64,000 nucleotides of DNA from Gammaproteobacteria bacterium (GTDB lineage: Bacteria > Pseudomonadota > Gammaproteobacteria > Pseudomonadales > Cellvibrionaceae), in NCBI GenBank assembly GCA_004173475.1, contig SEBU01000009.1:54092-118091 (forward strand), in the 5' to 3' direction. The notes below the pieces were generated by a model, which was not told the DNA's origin, searched no databases, and saw only the letters and a list, made by a program, of their open reading frames with translations. Position 1 is the first letter of the stretch. The number at the start of each line of letters is the position of its first letter. A program made the position numbers and the translations under genes. Positions 37,963 to 48,372 of the stretch are shown piece after piece.

Positions 37963-38631
37963 GTGATACGTTTTGAAAACGTCAGCAAACGCTACGAGAA
38001 TGGCTTCGATGCCCTTTCGCATATTAATTTTTTCGTAGAACCTGGCGAAATGTTGTTCTTAACCGGGCATTCTGGCGCCGGCAAGAGCACGCTCATGAAG
38101 TTGATCATGCAAATGGAGCGACCGAGCAATGGTCGCATAACCGTTGATGGTCAAGACTTGGGCCGTATGCCAGCTGGCCAAATTCCATACTATCGTCGCA
38201 ACATAGGCGTCGTTTTCCAAAATCACCAACTTCTATTTGATCGCACCGTTTTTGACAACGTTGCCCTGCCGCTTCAAATTGCGGGACTATCCCATTACGA
38301 GATTGGCCGTCGTGTGCGTGCAGCACTGGATAAAGTCAGTCTGCTGGAAAAGGAGCGGCTGAACCCAATTGTGTTATCCGGGGGCGAACAACAACGCGTC
38401 GGTATAGCACGCGCCGTGGTTAACAAGCCCACTATGTTGTTAGCGGATGAACCTACGGGAAATCTTGACCCGGAATTATCCGAAGAAATCATGACCTTGT
38501 TTCGCCAATTTAACGAAGTGGGGGTGACTATTATGATCGCCAGCCACGATGTTGAACTGCTGAAGCGGATGAATAAACGTATTCTGGGTTTGGTAGAAGG
38601 TAAACTCGTGCACGATGGAGTTCTCTGGTGA
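37963..38631 (+). CDS. ftsE: Cell division ATP-binding protein FtsE
   Basis: 222 residues. ABC ATPase: Walker A GHSGAGKSTLMK, signature LSGGEQQRVGIARA, Walker B MLLADEPTGNLDP. With FtsX it activates periplasmic amidases during division. The stop overlaps the GTG start of ftsX by four bases (GTGA). Confidence 0.96.
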   Translation: MIRFENVSKRYENGFDALSHINFFVEPGEMLFLTGHSGAGKSTLMKLIMQMERPSNGRITVDGQDLGRMPAGQIPYYRRNIGVVFQNHQLLFDRTVFDNVALPLQIAGLSHYEIGRRVRAALDKVSLLEKERLNPIVLSGGEQQRVGIARAVVNKPTMLLADEPTGNLDPELSEEIMTLFRQFNEVGVTIMIASHDVELLKRMNKRILGLVEGKLVHDGVLW

Positions 38632-39713
38632 AATCAAAACGACCATCCGTTACTCAAAGTCGAACACGTCCGTCAACTGGCGCCAGTCGTGGTGCAAGCT
38701 TTACCCAGCGCCCTGAACGATCGGTTGAGCCAGAAGCGAGCCGCCAGACTAGCCATGCAAAAGGCGCGGTCCAGACAAAAATAGGCTTCACAGAAAAATT
38801 TGATGCTTACGTAGCTCACCACAGCACGTCTGCCATTGATAGCTTGCTACGCCTTTTAGCCACGCCCTTTCAAAGCCTTATGACGTGGTTAGTTATCGCT
38901 ATTGCAGTAGCAATCCCAGCCGCTCTCTATATTGGTTTTGCAAATTTGCAACAATTGGGCGAAAGCTGGGAGGGTTCGAGTCAGGTCTCGGTATTCTTGC
39001 GCCCTGAAACCAGCGACGCCAAAGCCGAGGAAATGCGCAGCAAACTGTCGCATCGTCCTGACATTGCCAAAGTGGTCTATGTATCACCTGCACAGGCGCT
39101 AACAGAATTCAAAGCTCAGTCCGGCTTGGGTGAAGTGGTCGATAGTTTGGAAAAAAACCCCCTACCTGGAACTCTATTGGTCACGCCTCGCTTGCAAAAT
39201 GGTAGCGATGCCGCCATGACGTCACTTGAACAATCGCTTATTGCGGATCCGGCAGTTGCAGATGTACGTCTCGATCTCCAATGGGTCAAACGACTCCAGC
39301 AGTTGATGATCCTGGGTAAGAAAATGGTATTTGGCCTCGGGGGGCTGCTAGCCTTAGGGGTGCTTTTGGTTATCGGCAATACCATTCGTCTTGCTATTGA
39401 AAACCGTCGCGATGAAATTCTTGTAGTGAAATTGGTAGGCGGAACGGATGCCTATGTAGCGCGGCCCTTCTTATATACTGGCTTGTGGTATGGGATTGGC
39501 GGCGGTCTGTTTGCGTTGATAATACTGGGTATAGGATTTGTCTGGATCTCAAACACAGTCGAACAAATAGCTATGCTTTATCAAAGTAATTTTCGCCTGC
39601 AAGGCTTGGGCTTTTTTGGAAGCATGCAAATGGTACTATTGGCTGGATTGACCGGCTTGGTAGGTGCTTGGATAGCGGTGGTTCGCCATTTGATTCAAAT
39701 CCAACCGCGATAA
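38628..39713 (+). CDS. ftsX: Cell division protein FtsX
   Basis: 361 residues from GTG. A long basic, disordered N-terminal tail (about 1-75), a transmembrane helix, an extracellular domain (about 110-235), then three transmembrane helices at the end, typical of FtsX. Partner of FtsE. The GTG start is supported by the four-base overlap with ftsE. Confidence 0.95.
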   Translation: MKSKRPSVTQSRTRPSTGASRGASFTQRPERSVEPEASRQTSHAKGAVQTKIGFTEKFDAYVAHHSTSAIDSLLRLLATPFQSLMTWLVIAIAVAIPAALYIGFANLQQLGESWEGSSQVSVFLRPETSDAKAEEMRSKLSHRPDIAKVVYVSPAQALTEFKAQSGLGEVVDSLEKNPLPGTLLVTPRLQNGSDAAMTSLEQSLIADPAVADVRLDLQWVKRLQQLMILGKKMVFGLGGLLALGVLLVIGNTIRLAIENRRDEILVVKLVGGTDAYVARPFLYTGLWYGIGGGLFALIILGIGFVWISNTVEQIAMLYQSNFRLQGLGFFGSMQMVLLAGLTGLVGAWIAVVRHLIQIQPR

Positions 39714-39763
39714 TGAACTAGTACTACAATCTACACGTAGAATGTATGACAAGGGTCACTTGT

Positions 39764-39790
39764 GGAACTTTTCGTAACATAGCACTCTAA
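39764..39790 (+). promoter_or_regulatory. Sigma-E (RpoE)-like promoter of rpoH
   Basis: GGAACTT (39764-39770), exactly 15 bases, TCTAA (39786-39790). This matches the extracytoplasmic-stress sigma factor consensus GGAACTT-N15-TCAAA (established for E. coli). It lies about 89 bases before the rpoH start codon, as one rpoH promoter in E. coli is RpoE-dependent. Confidence 0.75.
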
Positions 39791-39878
39791 AAAGACAAGT
39801 GCTAGACTTCGTTCCCCGTCTCGTTAGCGAGCAGAAGTTACCTAATTTTTTTGTATTGAAGTTATTGGAGATATTTGA

Positions 39879-40733
39879 ATGAGCACAAGTCTGCAACCCA
39901 TAGGCGTACTCGCCCCCGGTGCAAACCTGAACGCCTATGTTCAAGCTGTAAGCGCCTTTCCAATTCTGAGCGTTGAGCAGGAGCAGGAATTGGCGAATGA
40001 TCTCTATTTCAACGGCAATCTTGACGCTGCACGTAAGCTCGTGATGGCACATCTTCGCTTTGTGGTGCATATCGCCCGCTCTTACAACGGTTATGGTTTA
40101 CCGCTTGGCGATTTGGTCCAGGAAGGTAATGTTGGTTTGATGAAGGCGGTAAAACGCTTTAATCCTGAAAAAGGCGTTCGTTTAGTGTCTTTTGCGGTGC
40201 ATTGGATCAAAGCCGAAATTCATGAGTTTATTTTGCGGAACTGGCGAATCGTAAAAATTGCTACTACCAAAGCCCAACGTAAATTGTTCTTCAATTTGCG
40301 CAGCGCTAAAAAGCGTTTGGCCTGGTTAAGCAATGATGAAGCCGCTGCAGTTGCCCAAGACCTCGGTGTCGAAATTAAACAAGTCCGTGAAATGGAGGGC
40401 CGCCTAGCTTCTTATGATGCGGGCTTTGACGCGGATGAAGATGATGAAGATAGCAGCCATGTAGCTCCGGCTCATTATTTGGAAGACAATCGTTATGATC
40501 CTGCTGTTCGTTTGGAGGAATCAAACTGGGAAGAATCTAATGTAAATGGTTTGGAATCTGCGATGCAAAAATTGGACGGTCGCAGCCGTGCCATCCTCCA
40601 GCGTCGCTGGTTAAACGATGACAAAGCGACATTGCATGACCTTGCTGCCGAGTATGGCGTATCTGCTGAGCGTATTCGTCAGCTTGAAAAAAATGCGATG
40701 AACAAAGTCAAGACGATGATGTTGGAAGCTTAA
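39879..40733 (+). CDS. rpoH: RNA polymerase heat-shock sigma factor sigma-32
   Basis: 284 residues. Contains region 2 ([42 protein letters not shown]), the RpoH box (QRKLFFNLR), and region 4 helix-turn-helix ([23 protein letters not shown]). Directs transcription of heat-shock genes. Located after ftsX as in most gammaproteobacteria. Ribosome binding site GGAG about 10 bases upstream. Confidence 0.97.
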   Translation: MSTSLQPIGVLAPGANLNAYVQAVSAFPILSVEQEQELANDLYFNGNLDAARKLVMAHLRFVVHIARSYNGYGLPLGDLVQEGNVGLMKAVKRFNPEKGVRLVSFAVHWIKAEIHEFILRNWRIVKIATTKAQRKLFFNLRSAKKRLAWLSNDEAAAVAQDLGVEIKQVREMEGRLASYDAGFDADEDDEDSSHVAPAHYLEDNRYDPAVRLEESNWEESNVNGLESAMQKLDGRSRAILQRRWLNDDKATLHDLAAEYGVSAERIRQLEKNAMNKVKTMMLEA

Positions 40734-40757
40734 TTCGTTTAATGAGATTTACATAAA

Positions 40758-40783
40758 AGCCGCGCTTAGCGCGGCTTTTTTTT
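40758..40783 (+). terminator. Rho-independent terminator of rpoH
   Basis: AGCCGCGC, loop TTA, GCGCGGCT, followed by eight T residues, 25 bases after the rpoH stop. Confidence 0.92.
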
Positions 40784-40888
40784 AATTTGATGTTTTTACC
40801 TCCTGGAATCTAAAGAAGAAGCCGACATCCTCTCTCAAAGTAATGACGGTTCAACGCTCCCCTTATCGCTTATCCGGACGAAGATTAC

Positions 40889-41263
40889 ATGCAGCGACTT
40901 TTTCTCAGCGTGGCCGCGATAAGCGGCTTTTTGGCTGTTTGTTTGGGGGCTTTTGCTGCCCACGGGCTAAAACATCGCATTTCCACCGAGGCTCTTAGTA
41001 TCTGGCAAACAGGTGTTCAATATCAGATGTATCACGCGCTGGCGCTATTAGCGGTTGGTCTGCTTTATCATTTCCGTACATCAAAGGCCTTAAAGCTTAG
41101 CGGTTTAGCCTTTATACTGGGCAGCTTTTTATTTAGCGGTAGCTTGTACGCCTTAGCGCTTGGTGCTGTGCCCATTATTGGCATTATCACGCCGATAGGT
41201 GGGTTAAGTTTTTTAGTAGGCTGGGCCGCGCTGGTTATGCATGCACAACGTAACGTGGCTTAG
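40889..41263 (+). CDS. DUF423 family small membrane protein
   Basis: 124 residues with four transmembrane helices. The start FLSVAAISGFLAVCLGAFAAHGLK and WQTGVQYQMYHALALL followed by SGSLYALAL are typical of the DUF423 (YgdD-like) family, whose function is unknown. Followed by trmB. Confidence 0.9.
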   Translation: MQRLFLSVAAISGFLAVCLGAFAAHGLKHRISTEALSIWQTGVQYQMYHALALLAVGLLYHFRTSKALKLSGLAFILGSFLFSGSLYALALGAVPIIGIITPIGGLSFLVGWAALVMHAQRNVA

Positions 41264-41311
41264 CGGTTGTAGCCTTGCTAGAGCTACCTCAAATCTTCAA
41301 TTTTGGTATTT

Positions 41312-42055
41312 ATGTCCGACAATCTAGATTTCATTGCCCCCGTCGATGACGGAGAGGAAGGGTTCTTAATTAAGCCCGAGTTTAAACCCAAGTCCATTCG
41401 CAGCTTTGTCATCCGAGCAGGCCGTATTACGGTTGGCCAGAAAGCGGCTTTCGATACCTGGTGGCCCACTTACGGACTCAGTCTCTATAAAGGTATGCTC
41501 AACATTGAAACGATCTTCGGCCGAAAAGCCCCTCTAGTATTAGAGATTGGTTTTGGAATGGGCGACTCTTTGTTAGAAATGGCGAAGAACGAACCGGAGA
41601 AAGATTTCATCGGTATTGAAGTTCACCCCCCTGGTGTTGGAAAACTTATCAACAATGCCGGAAAAGAGGGCGTCAAAAACTTGCGAGTTTTCATGGCAGA
41701 TGCCATGGATGTGCTTGAAGATTGTATTCCTGATGGCAGCATTGAACGCCTGCAGCTGTACTTTCCTGATCCGTGGCATAAGAAAAAGCATAACAAACGT
41801 CGTATCGTTCAACCTGCGTTCGTACAGAAGCTAAGAACCAAGCTAAAAAATGGCGGTGTATTTCACATGGCGACAGATTGGCAACCTTATGCCGAGCATA
41901 TGTTAGAGGTTATGAACGTCGCCGAAAAATATGTTAACTTGGCACATGGAAACGGTTACAGCGAGCGACCGCTATATAGGCCCATCACTAAATTTGAGAA
42001 GCGTGGGGAGCGACTCGGTCACAGCGCGTGGGATTTAATGTTTCAACATTGTTGA
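41312..42055 (+). CDS. trmB: tRNA (guanine-N7)-methyltransferase TrmB
   Basis: 247 residues. Diagnostic motifs: RSFVIRAGRITVGQ, LEIGFGMGDSLLEMA (SAM binding), DFIGIEVHPPGVG, LYFPDPWHKKKHNKRRI and DWQPYAEHM. Methylates G46 of tRNAs. ATG 41312 is preferred to a TTG 9 bases earlier. Standalone gene after DUF423. Confidence 0.95.
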   Translation: MSDNLDFIAPVDDGEEGFLIKPEFKPKSIRSFVIRAGRITVGQKAAFDTWWPTYGLSLYKGMLNIETIFGRKAPLVLEIGFGMGDSLLEMAKNEPEKDFIGIEVHPPGVGKLINNAGKEGVKNLRVFMADAMDVLEDCIPDGSIERLQLYFPDPWHKKKHNKRRIVQPAFVQKLRTKLKNGGVFHMATDWQPYAEHMLEVMNVAEKYVNLAHGNGYSERPLYRPITKFEKRGERLGHSAWDLMFQHC

Positions 42056-42238
42056 TAGTTTGTTAAGGTTACGCCCCTAAGAATAAACGCCGAAACGGAT
42101 TTTAAGACTACTTCAAGTAGCAAAAACAGGCATATCGCCTACTGCTAATTAGAAACAAGTAACTAGAAAACAGGATCGACCGACAGCGGTTTCCGGATGA
42201 TCAGTCGTTAAAATAGCTATTTTATGGAGACTTAAAAA

Positions 42239-43285
42239 ATGACAAACACACGCGTAAAACTCTTATCAGCCGCAGTAGCCACCCTGATGTCATCAGGCGT
42301 AATGGCAGATAATCACAAATTTGAAATACAAGTTGGCGCAGGTCGCGAATTCTTCGAAGAATCAAGAGACGACGCTAACTTCGGACAACTCGGTTTCGGC
42401 TATGTTCTGAACAAGAACTGGACTTTGGAAGCCGTAGCTAGCGGTTTTAGTTCTGAAGTTTCAGATACCAATATTGACATCGACGGCCGTCAATACCGTT
42501 TAGACGCACTTTACAACATAGATACTACAAGTTTGTGGCGCCCATTCGTTGCATTCGGTGTAGGCGATCAAAACTTGAAAGTTAAAGGATTTGGTGAGAA
42601 TAACGATACTTTGGTTAACCTCGGTGCTGGTTTGAAGCGCAGCCTTGGTGGTAATTGGGAGTTCCGTAGTGACCTTCGCGCATTTAACAGCCTGGATCGC
42701 GAATACACTGATTTGGCAGTAAGCGCTGGTATCAGTTACTTGTTCGGCGCTGAGCCTGTTAAAGCAGCTCCCGTTGTTGCCGCGCCTGCTCCGGCACCCG
42801 CTCCAAAACCAGAGCCAGATACTGATGGCGATGGCGTAGTCGATTCTAAAGACCAATGCCCTGATACTCCAAAACAATACAAAGTTGATGCTGTTGGTTG
42901 CCCAATGGAATTAACCGAAACTATCTCTGTAAAATTGGCCGTGCAATTTGATACTGCCAAGTCAGTCGTTAAAGACGAATACATTGACGATGTAGGAAAC
43001 TTGGCAAAAGTTATGAATCAATACCTCAACACTGTTGTGACGGTTGAGGGTCATACCGATAGCCAAGGTTCAGATGCTTACAATCAAAAACTGTCTCAAA
43101 GCCGCGCGGAAGCTGTTAGACAAGTCTTGATTTCTAAGTTCGGTGTAGCTTCTGACCGTGTAACTGCCAAAGGCTTCGGTGAAGCTCAACCAGTTGGCGA
43201 TAACACCACTGCTGCAGGCCGCGAAGAAAACCGCCGCGTAGTAGGCGCTGTTTCTACTGCTGTGAAAAAGAAAGTTACTAAGTAA
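42239..43285 (+). CDS. OmpA-family outer membrane protein (OprF type)
   Basis: 348 residues. Signal peptide (SAAVATLMSSGVMAD), an eight-stranded beta-barrel (about 25-175), a Pro/Ala linker, one thrombospondin type 3 repeat (DTDGDGVVDSKDQCPDTP), and a C-terminal OmpA peptidoglycan-binding domain (VEGHTDSQGSDAYNQKLSQSRA). Links outer membrane to peptidoglycan. Ribosome binding site GGAGA upstream; strong bidirectional-looking terminator downstream. High expression is expected. Confidence 0.92.
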   Translation: MTNTRVKLLSAAVATLMSSGVMADNHKFEIQVGAGREFFEESRDDANFGQLGFGYVLNKNWTLEAVASGFSSEVSDTNIDIDGRQYRLDALYNIDTTSLWRPFVAFGVGDQNLKVKGFGENNDTLVNLGAGLKRSLGGNWEFRSDLRAFNSLDREYTDLAVSAGISYLFGAEPVKAAPVVAAPAPAPAPKPEPDTDGDGVVDSKDQCPDTPKQYKVDAVGCPMELTETISVKLAVQFDTAKSVVKDEYIDDVGNLAKVMNQYLNTVVTVEGHTDSQGSDAYNQKLSQSRAEAVRQVLISKFGVASDRVTAKGFGEAQPVGDNTTAAGREENRRVVGAVSTAVKKKVTK

Positions 43286-43301
43286 TTAATGTTGTATAAA
43301 T

Positions 43302-43330
43302 AAAAAACCCGGCAACTGCCGGGTTTTTTT
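43302..43330 (+). terminator. Rho-independent terminator of the OmpA-family gene
   Basis: CCCGGC, loop AACT, GCCGGG, flanked by an A run before and seven T after, so it may work in both directions for the OmpA-like gene and the converging amidase gene. Confidence 0.92.
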
Positions 43331-43396
43331 ATATTTAATTTTTTACAGTTTTATTGAAAATAGTAATTTTTGTAGTTGTTAATCAGGTGATGAAGC

Positions 43397-44197
43397 TTAG
43401 GGGGCAATAGCTGGTGTCGTGAGCGGATTTGTTAAGGTATCCAAAATTGCTGCAGTTTCCGCATCAGGATTACCATCAAACAATGATTGGCGATATCGGG
43501 ATTGAAAGACCACTAAAACATTGCGAGTTTCTTCGTCCAGCTGGCCTGATTGCGGTACTGCGTAACCACGTTGCGCTAATTTTTTTTGGAACCAGAAAAT
43601 ATCAGGTATTTGAGTTTGATACTGCGGTAAAAGTTCAGCAACGCGATTTGGATCTGGCCATGGAACTAACCCTGCATCGACTAACCGTTTCCAGGGAAAT
43701 AAAGGGCCAGGATCTTGTTTTCGTTGCGGGGCTATCTCGTTGTGGCCAAGAATATTTTCAGGCTTGATGCTGTAACGCACCACCAGTTTTTTTAATAATA
43801 ATATCAGCTGATCGATTTGTGCTTGCGGGTACGGATACCATGCGCGACCTTCGGATGTATCTATAAACCCCTGATTTACAATTTCAATCCCTATCGATGA
43901 AGCGTTGAGTTGATTGTAAATTTTCCAGCTACTTAACCCGGCGTGATTAGCTTGTCGCGAGTCGTCTACTAATTTATAAAAAAAAGGTTTATCGGTATCC
44001 GTAAGCAAATAATGCGAGCTGACTTCATTTTTTGTTAATGTTTCAAGCGAACGATTCAGGTCACCAAATGTGTAATGGATAACAATAAATTTAATGCGCT
44101 CGCTTTGGCTGCGCGAACTAAAGGAATTATCAATTCGCGGTGCAGTTGAGCAACTCATAAGCAAGGTAAATAAAATGAAGATCGAAACAATTTTCAT
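43397..44197 (-). CDS. N-acetylmuramoyl-L-alanine amidase, AmiD-like lipoprotein
   Basis: 266 residues. A compact lipoprotein signal ends at LLMSC (Cys16). An Amidase_2 (zinc T7 lysozyme-like) domain follows: FIVIHYTFGD with the first zinc His, SIGIEIVNQGF, and the motif LGHNEIAPQRKQDPGPLFPW. A C-terminal peptidoglycan-binding helical domain (about 195-255) is present. Cuts the amide link between MurNAc and the stem peptide from the outer membrane side. An alternative start at 44239 overlaps the recQ stop (TAATG) and would add 14 residues; the 44197 start gives a cleaner lipoprotein signal. Co-transcribed with recQ. Confidence 0.85.
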   Translation of the reverse strand: MKIVSIFILFTLLMSCSTAPRIDNSFSSRSQSERIKFIVIHYTFGDLNRSLETLTKNEVSSHYLLTDTDKPFFYKLVDDSRQANHAGLSSWKIYNQLNASSIGIEIVNQGFIDTSEGRAWYPYPQAQIDQLILLLKKLVVRYSIKPENILGHNEIAPQRKQDPGPLFPWKRLVDAGLVPWPDPNRVAELLPQYQTQIPDIFWFQKKLAQRGYAVPQSGQLDEETRNVLVVFQSRYRQSLFDGNPDAETAAILDTLTNPLTTPAIAP

Positions 44198-44238
44198 AGA
44201 CAAGCTCAATAAAAATTTATTGAAAACCTTCCAAACCA

Positions 44239-46047
44239 TTAACTATTTGAATATTCTGCTTCACGAATAACTTCCAAAAATTCATTGCCAAAACGTTCCA
44301 ATTTACTTTGACCAACACCTGTTATTGATAATAATTGACTGGATGTTGTGGGGCGAAATTCCAGCATCTCGCGTAACGTTGCATCGTGAAAAATAACATA
44401 AGGAGGAACGCCGTGTTCTTCGGCAAGGCGCTTACGGCACGCGCGTAACGCATTCCATAATGGTTGGTCTACGGCGTCAACTGCAACACCTTGTTTTCTC
44501 GCAACAGCAGCGGCGGTGGTTTTAATGTCGCGGCGTAACTGGATGGTTTCTTCACCCCGTAAGATTACGCGGCAAGCATCATTTAATTTTAGGCCGCCGT
44601 AAGCTTGTGCATCTACATCTAACAAACCGCGAGCAACTAACTGTCGAATAATAGATTTCCATTCTTCTGCTCCCAGATGTTTGCCGATTCCATAAGTGGA
44701 CAGGGTGTGATGATTGAATGAATTAATTTTTTCATTACTACTTCCACGTAACACATCAATCACGTGGCCGGCACCGAAGCGTTGACCGGTACGATATACG
44801 CACGAAAGTGCCATACGTACAGGTTCAGTTGCGTCCCATGTTTGTGCAGGGGTCAAACAGGAATCGCAATTCCCGCAGGCTTGCGTGAGCGTATCACCAA
44901 AATATCGCAACAAGGTTTGGCGGCGACAGGTGGTGATTTCGCACAAGCCGAGCATTGCATTTAGACGTTGTTGTTCGTTGCGTTTAAATTCTTCGCTGCC
45001 TTCTGAATTACTCATCATTTGGCGCAACTTTACAACGTCTTCTAATCCATACAATAAAAGTGTTGTCGCAGGTTCGCCGTCTCTACCTGCACGACCGGTT
45101 TCCTGATAATAAGCTTCAATACTTTTGGGCAAATCCAGATGCGCAACAAAGCGTACGTCAGGTTTGTCGATACCCATCCCGAACGCGATAGTAGCGACCA
45201 TGATAATCTGATCTTCGCGCAGAAACCGGCTTTGATTTTTTTGCCGAACTTGCGGTGCTAAACCTGCGTGATAAGGCAAGGCATTAAACCCTTCTGCACT
45301 CAACCACTCTGCCGTTTGTTCAACTTTGTTGCGCGACAAACAATAAACAATACCGGAATGAGTCGCGTGCTCGTCGCGTAAAAATCTTAGCAGCTGAACC
45401 TTTGGTGTATTTTTTTGCTGAATGCGATATTGAATATTCGGACGATCAAATCCATTCACAAATTGCTGAGCGTTTTGGAGTTGCAAGCGCGCAATAATTT
45501 CTTCGCGAGTGCGAACATCTGCCGTTGCCGTCAAAGCTATGCGCGGAATTTTTGGAAACTCTCGCGGCAACATATCCAGCTTCAAATAATCGGCGCGAAA
45601 ATCGTGGCCCCATTGCGACACGCAATGCGCTTCATCAATCGCAAAAAGTGCAATCTTTACCTGATGCAACATTTCCAAGGTGCGCGGCTGAATTAAACGT
45701 TCAGGCGCAACGTAGAGCATATCCAGCTCACCATTTTGCATCGCTAATTCGGTTTGCCAAGCTTCTTGCGCCGTCATGCTGGAATTTAAAAATCCGGCGC
45801 GAACGCCGAGCTCATGTAATGCGCTAACTTGATCTTGCATCAAGGCAATCAGCGGCGAAACTACTATGCCGACGCCATCGCGCACGAGAGAAGGAATTTG
45901 GTAACACAAAGATTTGCCGCCGCCTGTTGGCATGAGCACCAAGGCATCCTGGCCGGCGACTAACGCGGAAATAACAGCTTCTTGTGGGCCGCGAAATTCA
46001 TGGTAGCCGAATACGTCTTTAAGAATGGAGTGAGGAGTTTGAGTCAT
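44239..46047 (-). CDS. recQ: ATP-dependent DNA helicase RecQ
   Basis: 602 residues, full length. Walker A in [20 protein letters not shown] box [17 protein letters not shown], motif VI in [13 protein letters not shown], a zinc-binding RQC region ([17 protein letters not shown]), and a C-terminal HRDC domain (about 520-600). Unwinds DNA in recombination repair. Its stop overlaps a possible start of the amidase gene. Confidence 0.96.
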   Translation of the reverse strand: MTQTPHSILKDVFGYHEFRGPQEAVISALVAGQDALVLMPTGGGKSLCYQIPSLVRDGVGIVVSPLIALMQDQVSALHELGVRAGFLNSSMTAQEAWQTELAMQNGELDMLYVAPERLIQPRTLEMLHQVKIALFAIDEAHCVSQWGHDFRADYLKLDMLPREFPKIPRIALTATADVRTREEIIARLQLQNAQQFVNGFDRPNIQYRIQQKNTPKVQLLRFLRDEHATHSGIVYCLSRNKVEQTAEWLSAEGFNALPYHAGLAPQVRQKNQSRFLREDQIIMVATIAFGMGIDKPDVRFVAHLDLPKSIEAYYQETGRAGRDGEPATTLLLYGLEDVVKLRQMMSNSEGSEEFKRNEQQRLNAMLGLCEITTCRRQTLLRYFGDTLTQACGNCDSCLTPAQTWDATEPVRMALSCVYRTGQRFGAGHVIDVLRGSSNEKINSFNHHTLSTYGIGKHLGAEEWKSIIRQLVARGLLDVDAQAYGGLKLNDACRVILRGEETIQLRRDIKTTAAAVARKQGVAVDAVDQPLWNALRACRKRLAEEHGVPPYVIFHDATLREMLEFRPTTSSQLLSITGVGQSKLERFGNEFLEVIREAEYSNS

Positions 46048-46260
46048 GGGCGCGAGTATACGGGATGGACAGGATGCGGAACACGACCAGACGAAAAGTG
46101 CATAACCTGAGCAGATGGTGATTGCGATTCTTTACATGCTTTTTAGTTAAAGTGATTGCTAGTTATACAACAGGTTACTAGCATTTGCATACCGTGACGG
46201 ACTTCACGCGAACCCATTATCTTTGATAAGACTAATAACAAATTTAAAACGAGAACATTT

Positions 46261-48165
46261 ATGTCGAGACAATCAGCTCTACAATATTTGAGCCTAATAA
46301 CCTTAAGTTCGCTGTTGGCCGCGTGCGGCGGTAGCGGAAACGGGGGCGGGTCTACTCCTAAGCCAAGTTCTGCTGCTGTTAGTTCAAGTTCGGTAGCTAT
46401 CACTTCAAGTACAGCGATTAGTAGCAGTTCTTCCGTTGTGATATCAAGTTCAGCCCCAACCAGCAGCAGCGCCGCAACCGTTAGTTCAAGCAGCGCCATG
46501 ACCAGCTCGGTCAGCTCCAGTGCGGCTAATGTGACGACACTGATCAAACTCAACCAGGTGGGCTACAAACCCAACTCTGAAAAGTTGGCCGTCATTCCTG
46601 CAGTGGCGGCTACTACCTTTACTGTGAAAGATGCCTACAATACAGTTGTGCTTACTGCTAATTTAAGTTCGGCAAAAACATGGACGCCCTCTGCCGAATC
46701 CGTAAAGCTCGCAGACTTTTCATCTATCACTGCAGAGGGGGATTACACGCTTACGGTTGATGGTGTTCAAAATACAGCCAGCTTTAAAATTTCCGCTAAT
46801 GCCTACGATGCACTTAACGCAGGTGCGATTAAGGCTTACTACTACAACCGTGCCAGTATAGATTTGTTGGAAGAATACGCTGGCGTATACAAGCGTGCCG
46901 CTGGTCATGCAGACACTACCGTGTATGTTCACGAGTCAGCTGCTACGAGTTTACGCCCCGCTAATACGATTATCTCCGCACCTAAAGGTTGGTACGATGC
47001 CGGAGACTACAACCTCTACATCGTTAACTCGGGCATAAGTACCTATACCTTGCTGGCCGCTTACGAAAAATACCCCACCTATTTTCAAGGGCAAAACTTA
47101 CACATACCGGAAAGTGGTAACGCCATTCCTGACGTGCTAGATGAAGCTCTTTGGAATCTGGAATGGATGTTGTCCATGCAGGACCCTAACGATGGCGGCG
47201 TCTACCATAAGCTCACCAGCAAAAACTTTAGCGGATTTGTAATGCCAAGTGCTGATACTTCAGCTCGTTATGTGGTGGGTAAAACCACAGCAGCTGCACT
47301 GGATTTCGCAGCGGTAATGGCGGCAGCGAGCCGTATTTATAAACCCTACGATGCCACTCTATCTACGAAAATGTTGGACGCAGCCAAAGCCGCATGGGTG
47401 TGGGCCAAGACCAATCCTACGGTCTATTACTCGCAACCGAGTGATATTAAAACGGGAGAATACGGCGATGGCAACGTGGCCGATGAGTTTGCCTGGGCAG
47501 CGGCGGAGTTATATATCACAACCGAAGAAGACGCTTATTTCGCTGATTTCAATCAATCGGTGGGTTCAGCAGACGTACCCGGTTGGCCAAATGTTAAATC
47601 GCTCGGTTTGATATCACTCGCGCACAATATAGATTCACTTTCATACGTAGTTGATAAAGATCTACTTAAAAGTCGTTTGAATACCCTGGCGACCAACATA
47701 AGCTCGCAAAAAACGACCTCCGCCTATGGTGTGCCTTTAACGAGCGGGGATTTTTATTGGGGTAGCAACTCGGGTGCACTTAATAAAGCTTTGATGCTAA
47801 CGGTTGCTTATGAATTGGATAACACTAAAACGAACTACCTCAAAACTGCGCAATCATTGCTCGATTATGTTTTGGGCAGAAACCCCACGGATTATTCCTT
47901 CGTTACGGGTTTTGGCGTGAAATATCCACAAAATGTTCATCATCGCCCTTCAGGCTCTGACACAGTTGCAGGTTCGATTCCAGGCTTTTTGGCTGGCGGT
48001 GCTAATGGGGAAAACAAAACCGATTGCACCACACCTTATCCATCAACGCTCTCAGCAAAATCTTATCTGGATGCCCAATGCAGTTACATGACAAATGAAA
48101 TCGCCATCAACTGGAATGCGCCTTTGGTTTATGTAAGTGCTGCGTTGCAAAATTTGACAGAGTAA
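46261..48165 (+). CDS. GH9 endoglucanase lipoprotein
   Basis: 634 residues. Lipobox LAAC (Cys22) with a Gly-rich and serine-rich linker (about 23-92). Then an Ig-like CelD_N domain (about 93-178) and a GH9 (alpha/alpha)6 barrel (about 185-634). Catalytic Asp in GWYDAGDYN (D246, D249) and the acid Glu in YMTNEIAINWNAPL (E613). HHRPSG carries the conserved His/Arg. Membrane-anchored GH9 enzymes in cellvibrios act as major endoglucanases or on cello-oligosaccharides (family knowledge). It stands alone. Confidence 0.92.
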   Translation: MSRQSALQYLSLITLSSLLAACGGSGNGGGSTPKPSSAAVSSSSVAITSSTAISSSSSVVISSSAPTSSSAATVSSSSAMTSSVSSSAANVTTLIKLNQVGYKPNSEKLAVIPAVAATTFTVKDAYNTVVLTANLSSAKTWTPSAESVKLADFSSITAEGDYTLTVDGVQNTASFKISANAYDALNAGAIKAYYYNRASIDLLEEYAGVYKRAAGHADTTVYVHESAATSLRPANTIISAPKGWYDAGDYNLYIVNSGISTYTLLAAYEKYPTYFQGQNLHIPESGNAIPDVLDEALWNLEWMLSMQDPNDGGVYHKLTSKNFSGFVMPSADTSARYVVGKTTAAALDFAAVMAAASRIYKPYDATLSTKMLDAAKAAWVWAKTNPTVYYSQPSDIKTGEYGDGNVADEFAWAAAELYITTEEDAYFADFNQSVGSADVPGWPNVKSLGLISLAHNIDSLSYVVDKDLLKSRLNTLATNISSQKTTSAYGVPLTSGDFYWGSNSGALNKALMLTVAYELDNTKTNYLKTAQSLLDYVLGRNPTDYSFVTGFGVKYPQNVHHRPSGSDTVAGSIPGFLAGGANGENKTDCTTPYPSTLSAKSYLDAQCSYMTNEIAINWNAPLVYVSAALQNLTE

Positions 48166-48180
48166 TCTGTTCGTTCAGAA

Positions 48181-48217
48181 AGCCGCGAGAGGTTAAAACT
48201 CTCGCGGCTTTTTTTTA
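48181..48217 (+). terminator. Rho-independent terminator of the GH9 gene
   Basis: Eleven-base stem AGCCGCGAGAG / CTCTCGCGGCT, 7-base loop, then T residues. Confidence 0.93.
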
Positions 48218-48372
48218 TTCAATAATGAGCTGATTCAAGCGAGTGCTTGGATTCTTTTCACCCGATTTAACCTCCACCACCATTTCTGAGCTACAGCATT
48301 CCCTTGAGGAACACTGGCCATATTTCTTGCCAACTAATATGATTGCGCGTAACAAACTAAAGGCAGGGTTTT

